This document shows, one piece after another, positions 5,282-11,245 of a stretch of DNA of 11,245 bases. The DNA is taken from NCBI GenBank assembly GCA_041628815.1, contig JBFKOL010000113.1, positions 1 to 11,245 of the forward strand, written 5' to 3'. Under the pieces are notes generated by a model that had not been told where the DNA came from, did not search any database, and saw nothing but the letters and a program-made list of their open reading frames with translations. Origin of the DNA: JBFKOL01 sp041628815 (GTDB lineage Bacteria; Bacteroidota; Bacteroidia; Chitinophagales; Saprospiraceae). How positions within the stretch are numbered: the first letter of the stretch is position 1; each line of letters opens with the position of its first letter. The position numbers and the translations under genes were made by a program.

Positions 5282-6271
5282 ATGATGGATACATTGATCA
5301 ATAGGTTTCCTGATCAGTTGAAAGAATCATTGGAAATAGGACAAAAAGCCCAGATCAAACCTCACTCTCAGCCTATCAACAAGGTTTTTGTTGCCGGCTT
5401 AGGCGGATCGGGAATAGGTGCTGATTTTGTGCGAGGCTTAATAAGATCAGAGGCAAAGATACCTTATTTGGTTGGCAAAGGATACGATATCCCGAAATAC
5501 GTCGATAAAAACACCCTTGCAATTGCATCTTCTTATTCCGGTAATACGGAAGAGACCCTTAGTTCTTTTGAACAACTGGTCAAAACAGGTGCAAAAATAG
5601 TATGCATTTCAAGTGGAGGCCAACTGATAAAGCGCGCCAAAGCCGATGGATTGGATTATATAAAAATACCAGATAACTGGCCGTCACCACGCGCCTGTCT
5701 TGGATATTCTCTTATTCAGCAGTTGTACATCATTCACAAACTCGGCATCATTTCGGAGCGTATCCTGGACGAAGTGCGAAAATCGATCGACCTGTTGTTA
5801 CAAGAAAAAGAGTCCATTCAGCAAAAAGCCAAAACCGTGGCTGATCAACTGGCAGGAAAAATACCCATCATATATGTTACGGACCGGATGCCTGCCGTAG
5901 CCGTTCGATTACGGCAGCAACTGAATGAGAATGCCAAAATATTATGCTGGCATCACGTAATTCCTGAAATGAATCACAATGAGCTTGTCGGGTGGAGGAC
6001 GAAAAATGAGCAATTTGCCGTCATCTATTTGAGAAATGAAGATGATCTTTTACGCAATCAAACCAGGATCACGATCAACCAGGAAATCATAAGAAAATAT
6101 ACTTCGACCATCATAGAAATATACTCGAAAGGATCTACCCTCACCGAAAAGACCCTTTATCTTGTCCACCTTGGTGACTGGATATCATGGTACCTCGCGC
6201 AGATTCGCAAAGTAGATGCCATAGAGGTGGACGTAATTGATTACCTGAAAAGCGAGTTGGCTAAAGTGTAG
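5282..6271 (+). CDS. Bifunctional phosphoglucose/phosphomannose isomerase (SIS family)
   Basis: The protein has 329 residues with two SIS domains. The first holds KVFVAGLGGSGIGADFV at about 34-50 and IASSYSGNTEETLS at about 81-94, the phosphate-binding loop. PSPRACLGYS at about 135-143 marks the subfamily, and PEMNHNELVGW at about 228-238 supplies catalytic acid/base residues of archaeal-type PGI/PMI enzymes. It converts glucose 6-phosphate or mannose 6-phosphate to fructose 6-phosphate in the cytosol. That feeds glycolysis and nucleotide-sugar synthesis, which suits the GlmU-like gene nearby. ATGs at 5282 and 5285 are both possible. GAGGA at 5276-5280 is better spaced for 5285, which would drop one Met. 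It is divergent from yraN and separated by 100 bp from the acyl-CoA dehydrogenase. Confidence 0.87.
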   Translation: MMDTLINRFPDQLKESLEIGQKAQIKPHSQPINKVFVAGLGGSGIGADFVRGLIRSEAKIPYLVGKGYDIPKYVDKNTLAIASSYSGNTEETLSSFEQLVKTGAKIVCISSGGQLIKRAKADGLDYIKIPDNWPSPRACLGYSLIQQLYIIHKLGIISERILDEVRKSIDLLLQEKESIQQKAKTVADQLAGKIPIIYVTDRMPAVAVRLRQQLNENAKILCWHHVIPEMNHNELVGWRTKNEQFAVIYLRNEDDLLRNQTRITINQEIIRKYTSTIIEIYSKGSTLTEKTLYLVHLGDWISWYLAQIRKVDAIEVDVIDYLKSELAKV

Positions 6272-6285
6272 TTCACTATACTCAG

Positions 6286-6301
6286 GGTTAAATATTTTAC
6301 C
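6286..6301. promoter_or_regulatory. AT-rich palindrome after the isomerase stop
   Basis: GGTTAAATATTTTACC is a 16-bp near-perfect palindrome with one mismatched pair. It lies 15 bp past the isomerase stop and 70 bp before the dehydrogenase start. It has no T-tract, so it is not a convincing terminator. A protein-binding site is possible but unproven. Confidence 0.25.
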
Positions 6302-6338
6302 ATTTACTCTTTACTATGATCGCGTAATGTCATAAATT

Positions 6339-6363
6339 AGTGAGTAATATTATTAAACTCACT
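6339..6363. promoter_or_regulatory. Inverted repeat before the acyl-CoA dehydrogenase, possible operator
   Basis: AGTGAGT (6339-6345) and ACTCACT (6357-6363) are exact reverse complements separated by 11 AT-only bases. The site ends 8 bp before the start codon, so a bound repressor would block initiation. Alternatively the RNA hairpin could cover the ribosome site. Fatty-acid oxidation genes are commonly controlled by acyl-CoA-responsive TetR- or GntR-type repressors, but I cannot assign a family from the bases. I found no TAnnTTTG box in this gap. Confidence 0.4.
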
Positions 6364-6371
6364 GTTAATAA

Positions 6372-8162
6372 ATGGCAACTCATCTTACGGACAAATCGAT
6401 TTTAAAAGGTGCTCACTTCATCCTTGAGCCGCCAGGAATTCACGACACGTTCACACCAGAAGATCTTACCGAAGAACAGCAAATGATCCGTGAAACGGTT
6501 CGGCAATTCGTTGTCAATGACCACGCTCCCCTGGCAGACAGGATGGAGAATGGAGAGCACGAATTGAACAGGGGTTTACTTCGCAAGCTGGGAGATCTTG
6601 GGCTTCTCGGAACACATATGCCTGAAAAGTTGGGAGGAGTGGAAATGGACACCAATACGAACACGGTCATAACTGAAGAACTGGGAAAGACAGGCGCTTT
6701 TTCGACCACCTTTGGTGCACATACGGGTATAGGGATGCTTCCCATTCTATATTTCGGTACTGAAAAACAAAAAAAGACCTATTTGCCATCGCTTATGTCG
6801 GGTGAAAAGGTGGCGTGCTATTGTCTGACAGAACCAGGCTCGGGAAGTGATGCATTGGCCGCGAAGACGCGTGCCGATCTGTCACCGGATGGCTCTCATT
6901 ACCTGATAAACGGTCAGAAAATGTGGATATCAAATGCCGGATTTGCTGATATTTTTATCGTTTTCGCCAAAATTGACGGAAAAGATTTTACCGCTTTTAT
7001 CCTAGAAAAGGGCATGAAAGGTTTGTCCCTCGCCGCCGAAGAAAAAAAGTTAGGTATCAAAGGTTCATCAACCAGACAGGTATTTTTTGAAAATGTTGCC
7101 GTACCCACTGAGAATATGCTGGGAGAGAAAGGTAAAGGTCATCACATCGCTTTCAACGTCCTGAATACAGGAAGATTTAAAATAGGACCAGCCGCCTTGG
7201 GTGGAACGAAGAGTCTCTGTGATAAATCGATTACCTATGCCAATGAACGGGTACAGTTTGGAAGAAAGATTGCCAGTTTCGGTGCAATCAAGAAAAAACT
7301 GGCGGAACAGGCCATCAATACTTTCGCAGCCGAAGCGGCCGTCTATCGCACATCGGGGCTAATAGAAGATTATGTCCAGCATTTAAAATCCACTGGAAAG
7401 TCATTTGCAGAATCCAAATTACTTGCTGCAGAAGAATACGCATTAGAAAGCTCGATCCTGAAAGTGGCAATGACCGACATCCTCAATGAAGTTGCCAGCG
7501 AATGTGTACAAATACACGGTGGTATGGGATACAGCGAAGAGTCCGGAGCGGCCCGTGCCTTCAGGGATGCAAGGATAGCAATGATCTACGAAGGCACCAA
7601 TGAAATCAACCGGCTTCTCATGACCAACCTGATCTTCAAGCGCGCTATGAAAGGTCAGCTCGATTTTACCCAAAGAGCCTTGCTGTTACAACAGCAAATT
7701 AATGATAACCAAGTCGTCGCACCGACGCCGGGTAACGACTTAGAGGCATTGGCGTCGTTGAAAGACGTGGTTGTAATCCTTCTTGGCGCATTAGGTCAAC
7801 TGGCCATGAAAGGAAAAATCAATCTGAAAGAAGAGCAGCAACTATTGCTATACATCGCCGACATTCTCATTGACATCTATCTCGCTGAGTCTCTTTATAT
7901 CAGAGTGGAAAAAAATGCCGAAGGCATAGATAATGAATTAAAAACCATTCATTCCAGCGTACTCGCGGTATTCATGAACGACGCATCGTTCCGGATTCAT
8001 AGAAAAGCCATAGAATGCATTGGGGCTTTTGTTTTACCTAAACATCAACCATCTTTCATAGCCGCTATCGAACAGTTCACTTCTTATCCCGTAAAAAATA
8101 TGGTTGAATTAAAAAGAAGGGTGGCAGACTATTTGATTGATGCGAATTCTTACGTACTTTGA
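6372..8162 (+). CDS. Acyl-CoA dehydrogenase, long (VLCAD/ACAD9-like) type
   Basis: This FAD enzyme introduces the 2,3-trans double bond into acyl-CoA in the first step of beta-oxidation and passes electrons to ETF. The 596 residues cover an N-terminal helical domain (about 33-150), then the middle beta domain with CYCLTEPGSGSDA and the KMWISNAGFADIFIVFAK substrate/FAD region. The helical C-domain follows with ERVQFGRKI and CVQIHGGMGY. IYEGTNEINR contains the catalytic base E407. About 170 further residues beyond the core (425-596) form the extra C-terminal helical domain of VLCAD/ACAD9 relatives, which suggests long-chain substrates. No frameshift or missing key residue is seen. No other beta-oxidation gene is adjacent, so thiolase and hydratase must lie elsewhere or outside the window. 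Inverted repeats directly upstream may regulate it. Confidence 0.93.
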   Translation: MATHLTDKSILKGAHFILEPPGIHDTFTPEDLTEEQQMIRETVRQFVVNDHAPLADRMENGEHELNRGLLRKLGDLGLLGTHMPEKLGGVEMDTNTNTVITEELGKTGAFSTTFGAHTGIGMLPILYFGTEKQKKTYLPSLMSGEKVACYCLTEPGSGSDALAAKTRADLSPDGSHYLINGQKMWISNAGFADIFIVFAKIDGKDFTAFILEKGMKGLSLAAEEKKLGIKGSSTRQVFFENVAVPTENMLGEKGKGHHIAFNVLNTGRFKIGPAALGGTKSLCDKSITYANERVQFGRKIASFGAIKKKLAEQAINTFAAEAAVYRTSGLIEDYVQHLKSTGKSFAESKLLAAEEYALESSILKVAMTDILNEVASECVQIHGGMGYSEESGAARAFRDARIAMIYEGTNEINRLLMTNLIFKRAMKGQLDFTQRALLLQQQINDNQVVAPTPGNDLEALASLKDVVVILLGALGQLAMKGKINLKEEQQLLLYIADILIDIYLAESLYIRVEKNAEGIDNELKTIHSSVLAVFMNDASFRIHRKAIECIGAFVLPKHQPSFIAAIEQFTSYPVKNMVELKRRVADYLIDANSYVL

Positions 8163-8236
8163 AAAAACCTCTAAGGCACAGTTTTAATTTAAGAAGATAG
8201 TTTTTTCATACATTCGGTAGCCTTAGAGGTTTTTTT
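8162..8236. terminator. Long-loop bidirectional terminator / inverted repeat
   Basis: Six A plus CCTCTAAGGC (8162-8177) pair perfectly with GCCTTAGAGG plus T (8220-8236), a 16-bp stem. It begins at the last base of the dehydrogenase stop codon. The A and T runs let it work in both directions, which suits the convergent metallopeptidase gene on the minus strand. The 42-nt loop is unusually long for a terminator. The following stretch to 8324 has no gene, only a 6-bp repeat GAACAC/GTGTTC at 8278-8298. Confidence 0.75.
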
Positions 8237-8324
8237 ATATAAGAGATTCCCAATAGATAAGATTCACACCGAACGACGAACACAATTAAGACGTGTTCCA
8301 CCAAGGATTCGCTGCCTGAACAGG

Positions 8325-8840
8325 TTAATTTTTGCCTGCTTCGAATAACTCGTCCAAATAATACGGCCTGGTTCGCACATTGTACAAATCACGGCAAGAG
8401 TTCAATGTCCCGCTGCGCATAAGACTTGCCCAAATCCCACTTTCCTGACAAGCCTCTAAATGACTCCTGAATAAGTAACAATGTCCAAGTTCGTGGAATA
8501 AGATGAATCCCCTATCTGCATTGTCTGCTATATCCCAAAAGTCCGAATCAATAGAAGTCTCTCGCGTAAAATACCTTCCTCCGTTAGAACAGGAAACAGC
8601 TAGACTATATTCGCGAATGGGTACCAGTTCGCCAGTTATTCCTGCTAAACTTAGATCCAGCTCCAGTCCGCGTAACGCCGCCTCGCTCTCAAAGGCCGTA
8701 AAATAGGGCCAAAGCTGTGGGTCAACCATGGGATATTCAAAACTTTCCGCAGGGGAGTTAACATCTGTTAGCGATGTAGACGGATCTACATGACACTAAA
8801 GAAAAAAAGTAGCTGCCAGGGTTAAACCCATTTGTTTCAC
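8325..8840 (-). pseudogene. Putative zinc metallopeptidase lipoprotein, reading frame interrupted by TAG at the lipobox
   Basis: From ATG 8729 the frame gives 134 residues. LWPYFTAFESEAALRGLELD at about 6-25 leads to ILFHELGHCYLFRSHLE at about 76-92, an HExxH zinc site with two histidines and catalytic Glu. SLMRSGTL and RPYYLDELF close it. I recognise this as a Bacteroidota group of putative metallopeptidases, usually lipoproteins. The same frame is open upstream. From GTG 8840 it reads MKQMGLTLAATFFL, a signal-peptide-like run, then TAG (8798-8796), then CHVDPSTSLTDVNSPAESF and into the protease. The cysteine stands exactly where a lipidated Cys belongs, and the stop takes the place of the residue before it. 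A single base change such as TCG to TAG would explain this. Alternatives are a sequencing error, readthrough, or re-use of ATG 8729 to give a cytosolic form. Confidence 0.6.
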
Positions 8841-8900
8841 AGGGTATACTTTTTTTAGGTGAACAGGTCTGTAGTGCTCAACCTATTCCTGTAGTATATC

Positions 8901-8948
8901 GATTCAACATCCCGTACGACGCGATTAGCCCCCCGGATGTTATCAATC
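8901..8948. other. Possible structured element between the metallopeptidase and DUF6580 genes
   Basis: AACATCC (8906-8912) pairs with GGATGTT (8935-8941). GATT (8901-8904) and AATC (8945-8948) extend the stem across a small internal loop. An imperfect 16-bp direct repeat beginning AGCC and ending ATGTTA (8927-8942 and 8960-8975) overlaps one arm. It could be leader RNA structure or a protein-binding region. No riboswitch family I know is recognisable. The rest of 8883-9004 shows nothing else. Confidence 0.25.
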
Positions 8949-9004
8949 AGAAAATTTTAAGCCTCCGGAATGTTAGCTCCGTACAAAATCGCCTCTTTTT
9001 GACT

Positions 9005-9012
9005 TATCTTTG
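9005..9012 (+). promoter_or_regulatory. -7 box directly before the DUF6580 gene
   Basis: TATCTTTG matches the TAnnTTTG consensus exactly and ends 5 bp before the ATG at 9018. If it is used, transcription begins within a few bases of the start codon and the message is almost leaderless. I see no good TTTG at the -33 position, which weakens the call. Confidence 0.4.
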
Positions 9013-9017
9013 GCAGC

Positions 9018-9599
9018 ATGAACAAGGCTGTAGTGATCGTCGTTTCGGTATTATTGGTAATTGGAATCGCCACGCGGTTTATTTTCATTATTGATGGACA
9101 GTCCGTTCTGCCAAATTTTACCGCCATTGGTGCCATAGCTTTATTTGGTGCGAATTACCTCAAGGGTAGTCTAAGATTTATTTTGCCGTTCGCTGTCCTA
9201 TGGTTAAGTGATCTCGTACTCAATAATGTGGTATATAAATCCTATTATGAGTCGATCCAGTTCTATGGAAGTCCATGGGTTTATTTATCCTTTGCGCTTG
9301 CTATACTCATAGGTATTTATCTCATGCGCAAGCCAACATGGTCGAGACTTATTGGTGCTGCAATTTTATCCGGTCTTGCCTTCTATCTGGTTACCAATTT
9401 TGCGGTTTGGATGAATCCGTCCTCACCCTACGCCAAGAATGCCGGAGGTCTCCTGCTATGCTACGAGGCAGCTTTGCCTTTTTTCAGAAATACCCTACTC
9501 GGTAATCTGTTCTACTCTTTTGTGCTATTTGGCGCCTATGAATACTTTGCACAACACTACGTGGCACTTCGCACAAGCAGGCAGCTGTCAACCGTATAA
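9018..9599 (+). CDS. DUF6580 family integral membrane protein
   Basis: The protein has 193 residues and is mostly hydrophobic. Membrane segments lie at about 4-23, 34-49, 52-70, 84-103, 110-130 and 160-178. Family marks include LPNFTAIGAIALFGANYL at about 31-48, LPFAVLWLSDLVLNN at about 56-70, TNFAVWMNPSSPYAKNAGGL at about 126-145, and CYEAALPFFRNTLLGNLFYS at about 148-167. This fits DUF6580, a Bacteroidota membrane family with no established function. The shape recalls substrate-binding subunits of ECF vitamin transporters, but that is only a resemblance and no ECF partner or cobalamin riboswitch is seen here. The start is fixed by the N-terminal hydrophobic segment. It is convergent with the DUF4249 gene, 29 bp away, with no visible terminator between. 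Confidence 0.82.
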   Translation: MNKAVVIVVSVLLVIGIATRFIFIIDGQSVLPNFTAIGAIALFGANYLKGSLRFILPFAVLWLSDLVLNNVVYKSYYESIQFYGSPWVYLSFALAILIGIYLMRKPTWSRLIGAAILSGLAFYLVTNFAVWMNPSSPYAKNAGGLLLCYEAALPFFRNTLLGNLFYSFVLFGAYEYFAQHYVALRTSRQLSTV

Positions 9600-9628
9600 T
9601 TCAGTTATACCTCCAACTAATTTTGATC

Positions 9629-10690
9629 CTATTTAAGCCAGCCGGGTCTTTCAGTAGTGGCATTCAGTATTCTAAGACAGTTGCAGCATTCAGGTCCCCA
9701 TTGAGCCCGGAAAAACGTATTGCAATGAGGTGACCTGTTGAGGGCCTCCTGGTATTCCGATGGCAATACCACAGTTCGCACCGTATCGATGGCGGCAAGT
9801 TCGAAATAGCCCAAAACTCTTTCATCCGGATTTTGCACATTGTACATGTTGCCCGTTATCCTTGCAGGAGGCTTGTCAAATACTGTCCCCGATTGATTCA
9901 CCACATCCACCACCTTTTGCCAATATGCATATGCATTTTGTGTGATAACGTGCTGGAACACGGTGAAGTAGTGAGGTCCTTTGAATTCCACAGCCGGAAA
10001 ACTGTTTTTAGATCCCACTTTCAGCCCTGTAATTTTGTCAAGACCTAGTTCTCTATTGTTGTAAAGGGAGATATTCTGTGGATTTCCTTCCAATGGAATA
10101 TAACATGTGAGCGGTATATCCAGCCCTCCACACGTTTCTTCGGGAAAACTGTACAACTCATCAACGTACCATCTCAGATAGAGATCTCTTTCTTTGAGAT
10201 GAGTGTCGATGTATATGTTTAAAACATTGGCAAAACGATCACGCCCACTGGGATTTACGAAAACCTCTCTTTCAAAATGAAAGTACGCTGAATCAGCTTG
10301 CTGTACCATTGGCATGGCGTCCTCCAGAGATCTAAATACTTTGCCATTGGGCATTTTCACTTCCAGAACATACTTTTCTCCGGGCTGTCCGCGTACCGTA
10401 TGGCCTTCCAGTGCATAAATACCTGGAGATACTTCTAAAAACACCTCCTGCAAATCACCATGAAGTATGCTGACCCCCGCATTTTCAACACCCCGGAATA
10501 CCTTTTTCCCAAATGCCGAGGTACGCGATATACGTACAGTATGGACTCTTTTTGACGGAGTGAACTGTCCTTCTATCACTACGAGATCTTCAGCCTCTAC
10601 ATCCGGAAACTCTATGGGATCGAGGCAAGCGGCAATGGTAAACAACACTGCCGATATCATTCCGTATTTCCATTGTGCCCGGCTCAACAT
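9629..10690 (-). CDS. DUF4249 outer-membrane lipoprotein
   Basis: The protein has 353 residues from ATG 10690. A lipoprotein signal (MLSRAQWKYGMISAVLFTIAAC) puts the lipidated cysteine at 22 after I-A-A. The mature start LDPIEFPDVEAED is acidic, as is common for surface-exported Bacteroidota lipoproteins. The next part, DLVVIEGQFTPSKRVHTVRISRTSAFG, then VENAGVSI and GEKYVLEVKMPNGKVFRS, is the beta-rich DUF4249 N-domain. The cysteine-rich end (WGPECCNCLRI, PGWLK) is a reduced form of the family's C-terminal CxxC motif. The gene overlaps the TonB-dependent receptor stop by one base (TGATG), so the two are translationally coupled. It probably works as the receptor's accessory lipoprotein. The ligand is unknown. 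A TTG start at 10693 is possible but unnecessary. Confidence 0.87.
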   Translation of the reverse strand: MLSRAQWKYGMISAVLFTIAACLDPIEFPDVEAEDLVVIEGQFTPSKRVHTVRISRTSAFGKKVFRGVENAGVSILHGDLQEVFLEVSPGIYALEGHTVRGQPGEKYVLEVKMPNGKVFRSLEDAMPMVQQADSAYFHFEREVFVNPSGRDRFANVLNIYIDTHLKERDLYLRWYVDELYSFPEETCGGLDIPLTCYIPLEGNPQNISLYNNRELGLDKITGLKVGSKNSFPAVEFKGPHYFTVFQHVITQNAYAYWQKVVDVVNQSGTVFDKPPARITGNMYNVQNPDERVLGYFELAAIDTVRTVVLPSEYQEALNRSPHCNTFFRAQWGPECCNCLRILNATTERPGWLK

Positions 10691-11245
10691 CAATACCTGA
10701 AACTATAAGTAATTGAAGGAATGACCGTTCCCACCACCGACAGCTGCAAAGCATTGATAGCAGTGCCGGAGCGTTGCCTGTAGAAAACTGAAAAGACATT
10801 TCTACGCGCATATAGGTTGTAGAATGCCAGGGTGACATCGTGTTTATACCGGGCACTTCTCCTGCGATTTACTGTAAAAGTATACCCCACATCAAGCCGG
10901 TGATACGAGGGCAGTCTTACTGCGTTCCGTTCGCTGAATCCAGGAATGATTACACCCTGGATGAAATAGTTGGATGTTGGCGCTGTAATGGGTCGTCCAC
11001 TGGCATAGGTAAAATTGATGTCGAATCTGTCCCTCTTTGAAAGTTTCCAGTTGAGGAAAAATTTCAACGTATGGGGTTGATCAAAATTGGAAGAAAACCA
11101 ATTTCCGTCATTGATGGTTTCTATGTCTGTTTTGTCAGTTAGTCGCTCGGACCTGGCATAGCTGTACGATACCCTTCCAGATAATACCTCGCCTGACTTT
11201 TTGATGGTCAATTCCATACCGTAAGTTCGACCCCTGCCTTTAAGG
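10690..11245 (-). CDS. TonB-dependent outer-membrane receptor, C-terminal part, cut by window edge
   Basis: The frame is open to base 11245, so the N-terminus lies outside. About 185 residues remain. GRTYGMELTIKKSGEVLSG and RVSYSYARSERLT are barrel strands with the turn typical of TonB receptors. Then come NFDQPHTLKFFLNWKLSKR, RFDINFTYASGRPITAPT, LPSYHRLDVGYTF and VTLAFYNLYARRNVFSVFYR. The last strand, VVGTVIPSITYSFRY, ends in an aromatic residue as needed for assembly by the BAM complex. The protein would import a ligand across the outer membrane using TonB energy. The plug and carboxypeptidase-like domains that would narrow the substrate are not in the window. It is directly coupled to DUF4249, a pairing frequent in this phylum. 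A Met at 11217 is internal, not the start. Confidence 0.85.
   Translation of the reverse strand, partial: LKGRGRTYGMELTIKKSGEVLSGRVSYSYARSERLTDKTDIETINDGNWFSSNFDQPHTLKFFLNWKLSKRDRFDINFTYASGRPITAPTSNYFIQGVIIPGFSERNAVRLPSYHRLDVGYTFTVNRRRSARYKHDVTLAFYNLYARRNVFSVFYRQRSGTAINALQLSVVGTVIPSITYSFRY

Noticed and set aside
8278..8298. GAACAC/GTGTTC repeat as an operator or attachment site
   Set aside because: Six base pairs with a 9-bp spacer in a short non-coding stretch can be chance, and no neighbouring feature supports it.
1095..8798. The tRNA-like RNA as a suppressor of the TAG codon in the metallopeptidase gene
   Set aside because: The anticodon in the best fold is GTC, which cannot read UAG. 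A CTA triplet in the variable region (near 1129-1133) is not in a loop with the needed stem or T33.
8796..8840. Frameshift in the T7 run as cause of the broken lipoprotein
   Set aside because: Removing a base from the run brings in another stop and puts the cysteine out of frame. A single substitution at the TAG explains the data better.
8740..9017. Cobalamin riboswitch before the DUF6580 gene
   Set aside because: I do not find the conserved B12-box bases or the expected helix order.
9600..9628. Terminator between the convergent DUF6580 and DUF4249 genes
   Set aside because: The 29-bp gap has no stem-loop with a T-tract.
1..11245. Mobile element, prophage, CRISPR or defence system
   Set aside because: No transposase, integrase, spacer-repeat pattern or known defence domain is present. 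All well-supported genes are chromosomal housekeeping or envelope types.

Overview
The window looks like ordinary core chromosome of a member of the Bacteroidota. The evidence is the gene families: a GlmU-like nucleotidyltransferase of the Bacteroidota type, a DUF4249 lipoprotein coupled to a TonB-dependent receptor, DUF6580, and a two-function SIS-type sugar-phosphate isomerase. Several promoter candidates also match the Bacteroidota consensus (-33 TTTG, about 20 nt, -7 TAnnTTTG). I cannot place it below phylum level. I see no phage, insertion sequence, CRISPR array or defence system.

Layout. At the left edge a P-loop NTPase of the BioD-like/DRTGG group runs off the window on the minus strand. 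It is divergent from a cytosolic-looking M23 peptidase. A two-way terminator then separates the peptidase from the most unusual object here: a minus-strand RNA with its own consensus promoter, a 5' hairpin, a class-II (leucine-like) tRNA fold with a 74-nt variable region and a GTC anticodon, and a terminator (about 1044-1312). A minus-strand gene train follows from 5241 down to 1499: yraN, an SRPBCC protein, ribosomal protein L31 type B, the GlmU-like enzyme, a spermidine-synthase-like methyltransferase, and a membrane TPR protein. Terminators and promoters are packed tightly between its members.

Divergent from yraN, the plus strand carries a phosphoglucose/phosphomannose isomerase and a long acyl-CoA dehydrogenase. 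The dehydrogenase has inverted repeats in front of it and a long-loop terminator behind it. Next, on the minus strand, is a small HExxH metallopeptidase. In frame, its upstream DNA encodes a lipoprotein signal peptide that is broken by one TAG codon directly before the lipobox cysteine. A plus-strand DUF6580 membrane protein follows, with a -7 box so close to its ATG that the mRNA may be almost leaderless. At the right edge, on the minus strand, the C-terminal part of a TonB-dependent receptor overlaps a DUF4249 outer-membrane lipoprotein by one base.

Functionally this is mostly housekeeping: translation, cell envelope and sugar nucleotides, fatty-acid oxidation, and outer-membrane uptake. 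The two items most worth checking are the tRNA-like RNA and the amber-interrupted lipoprotein.
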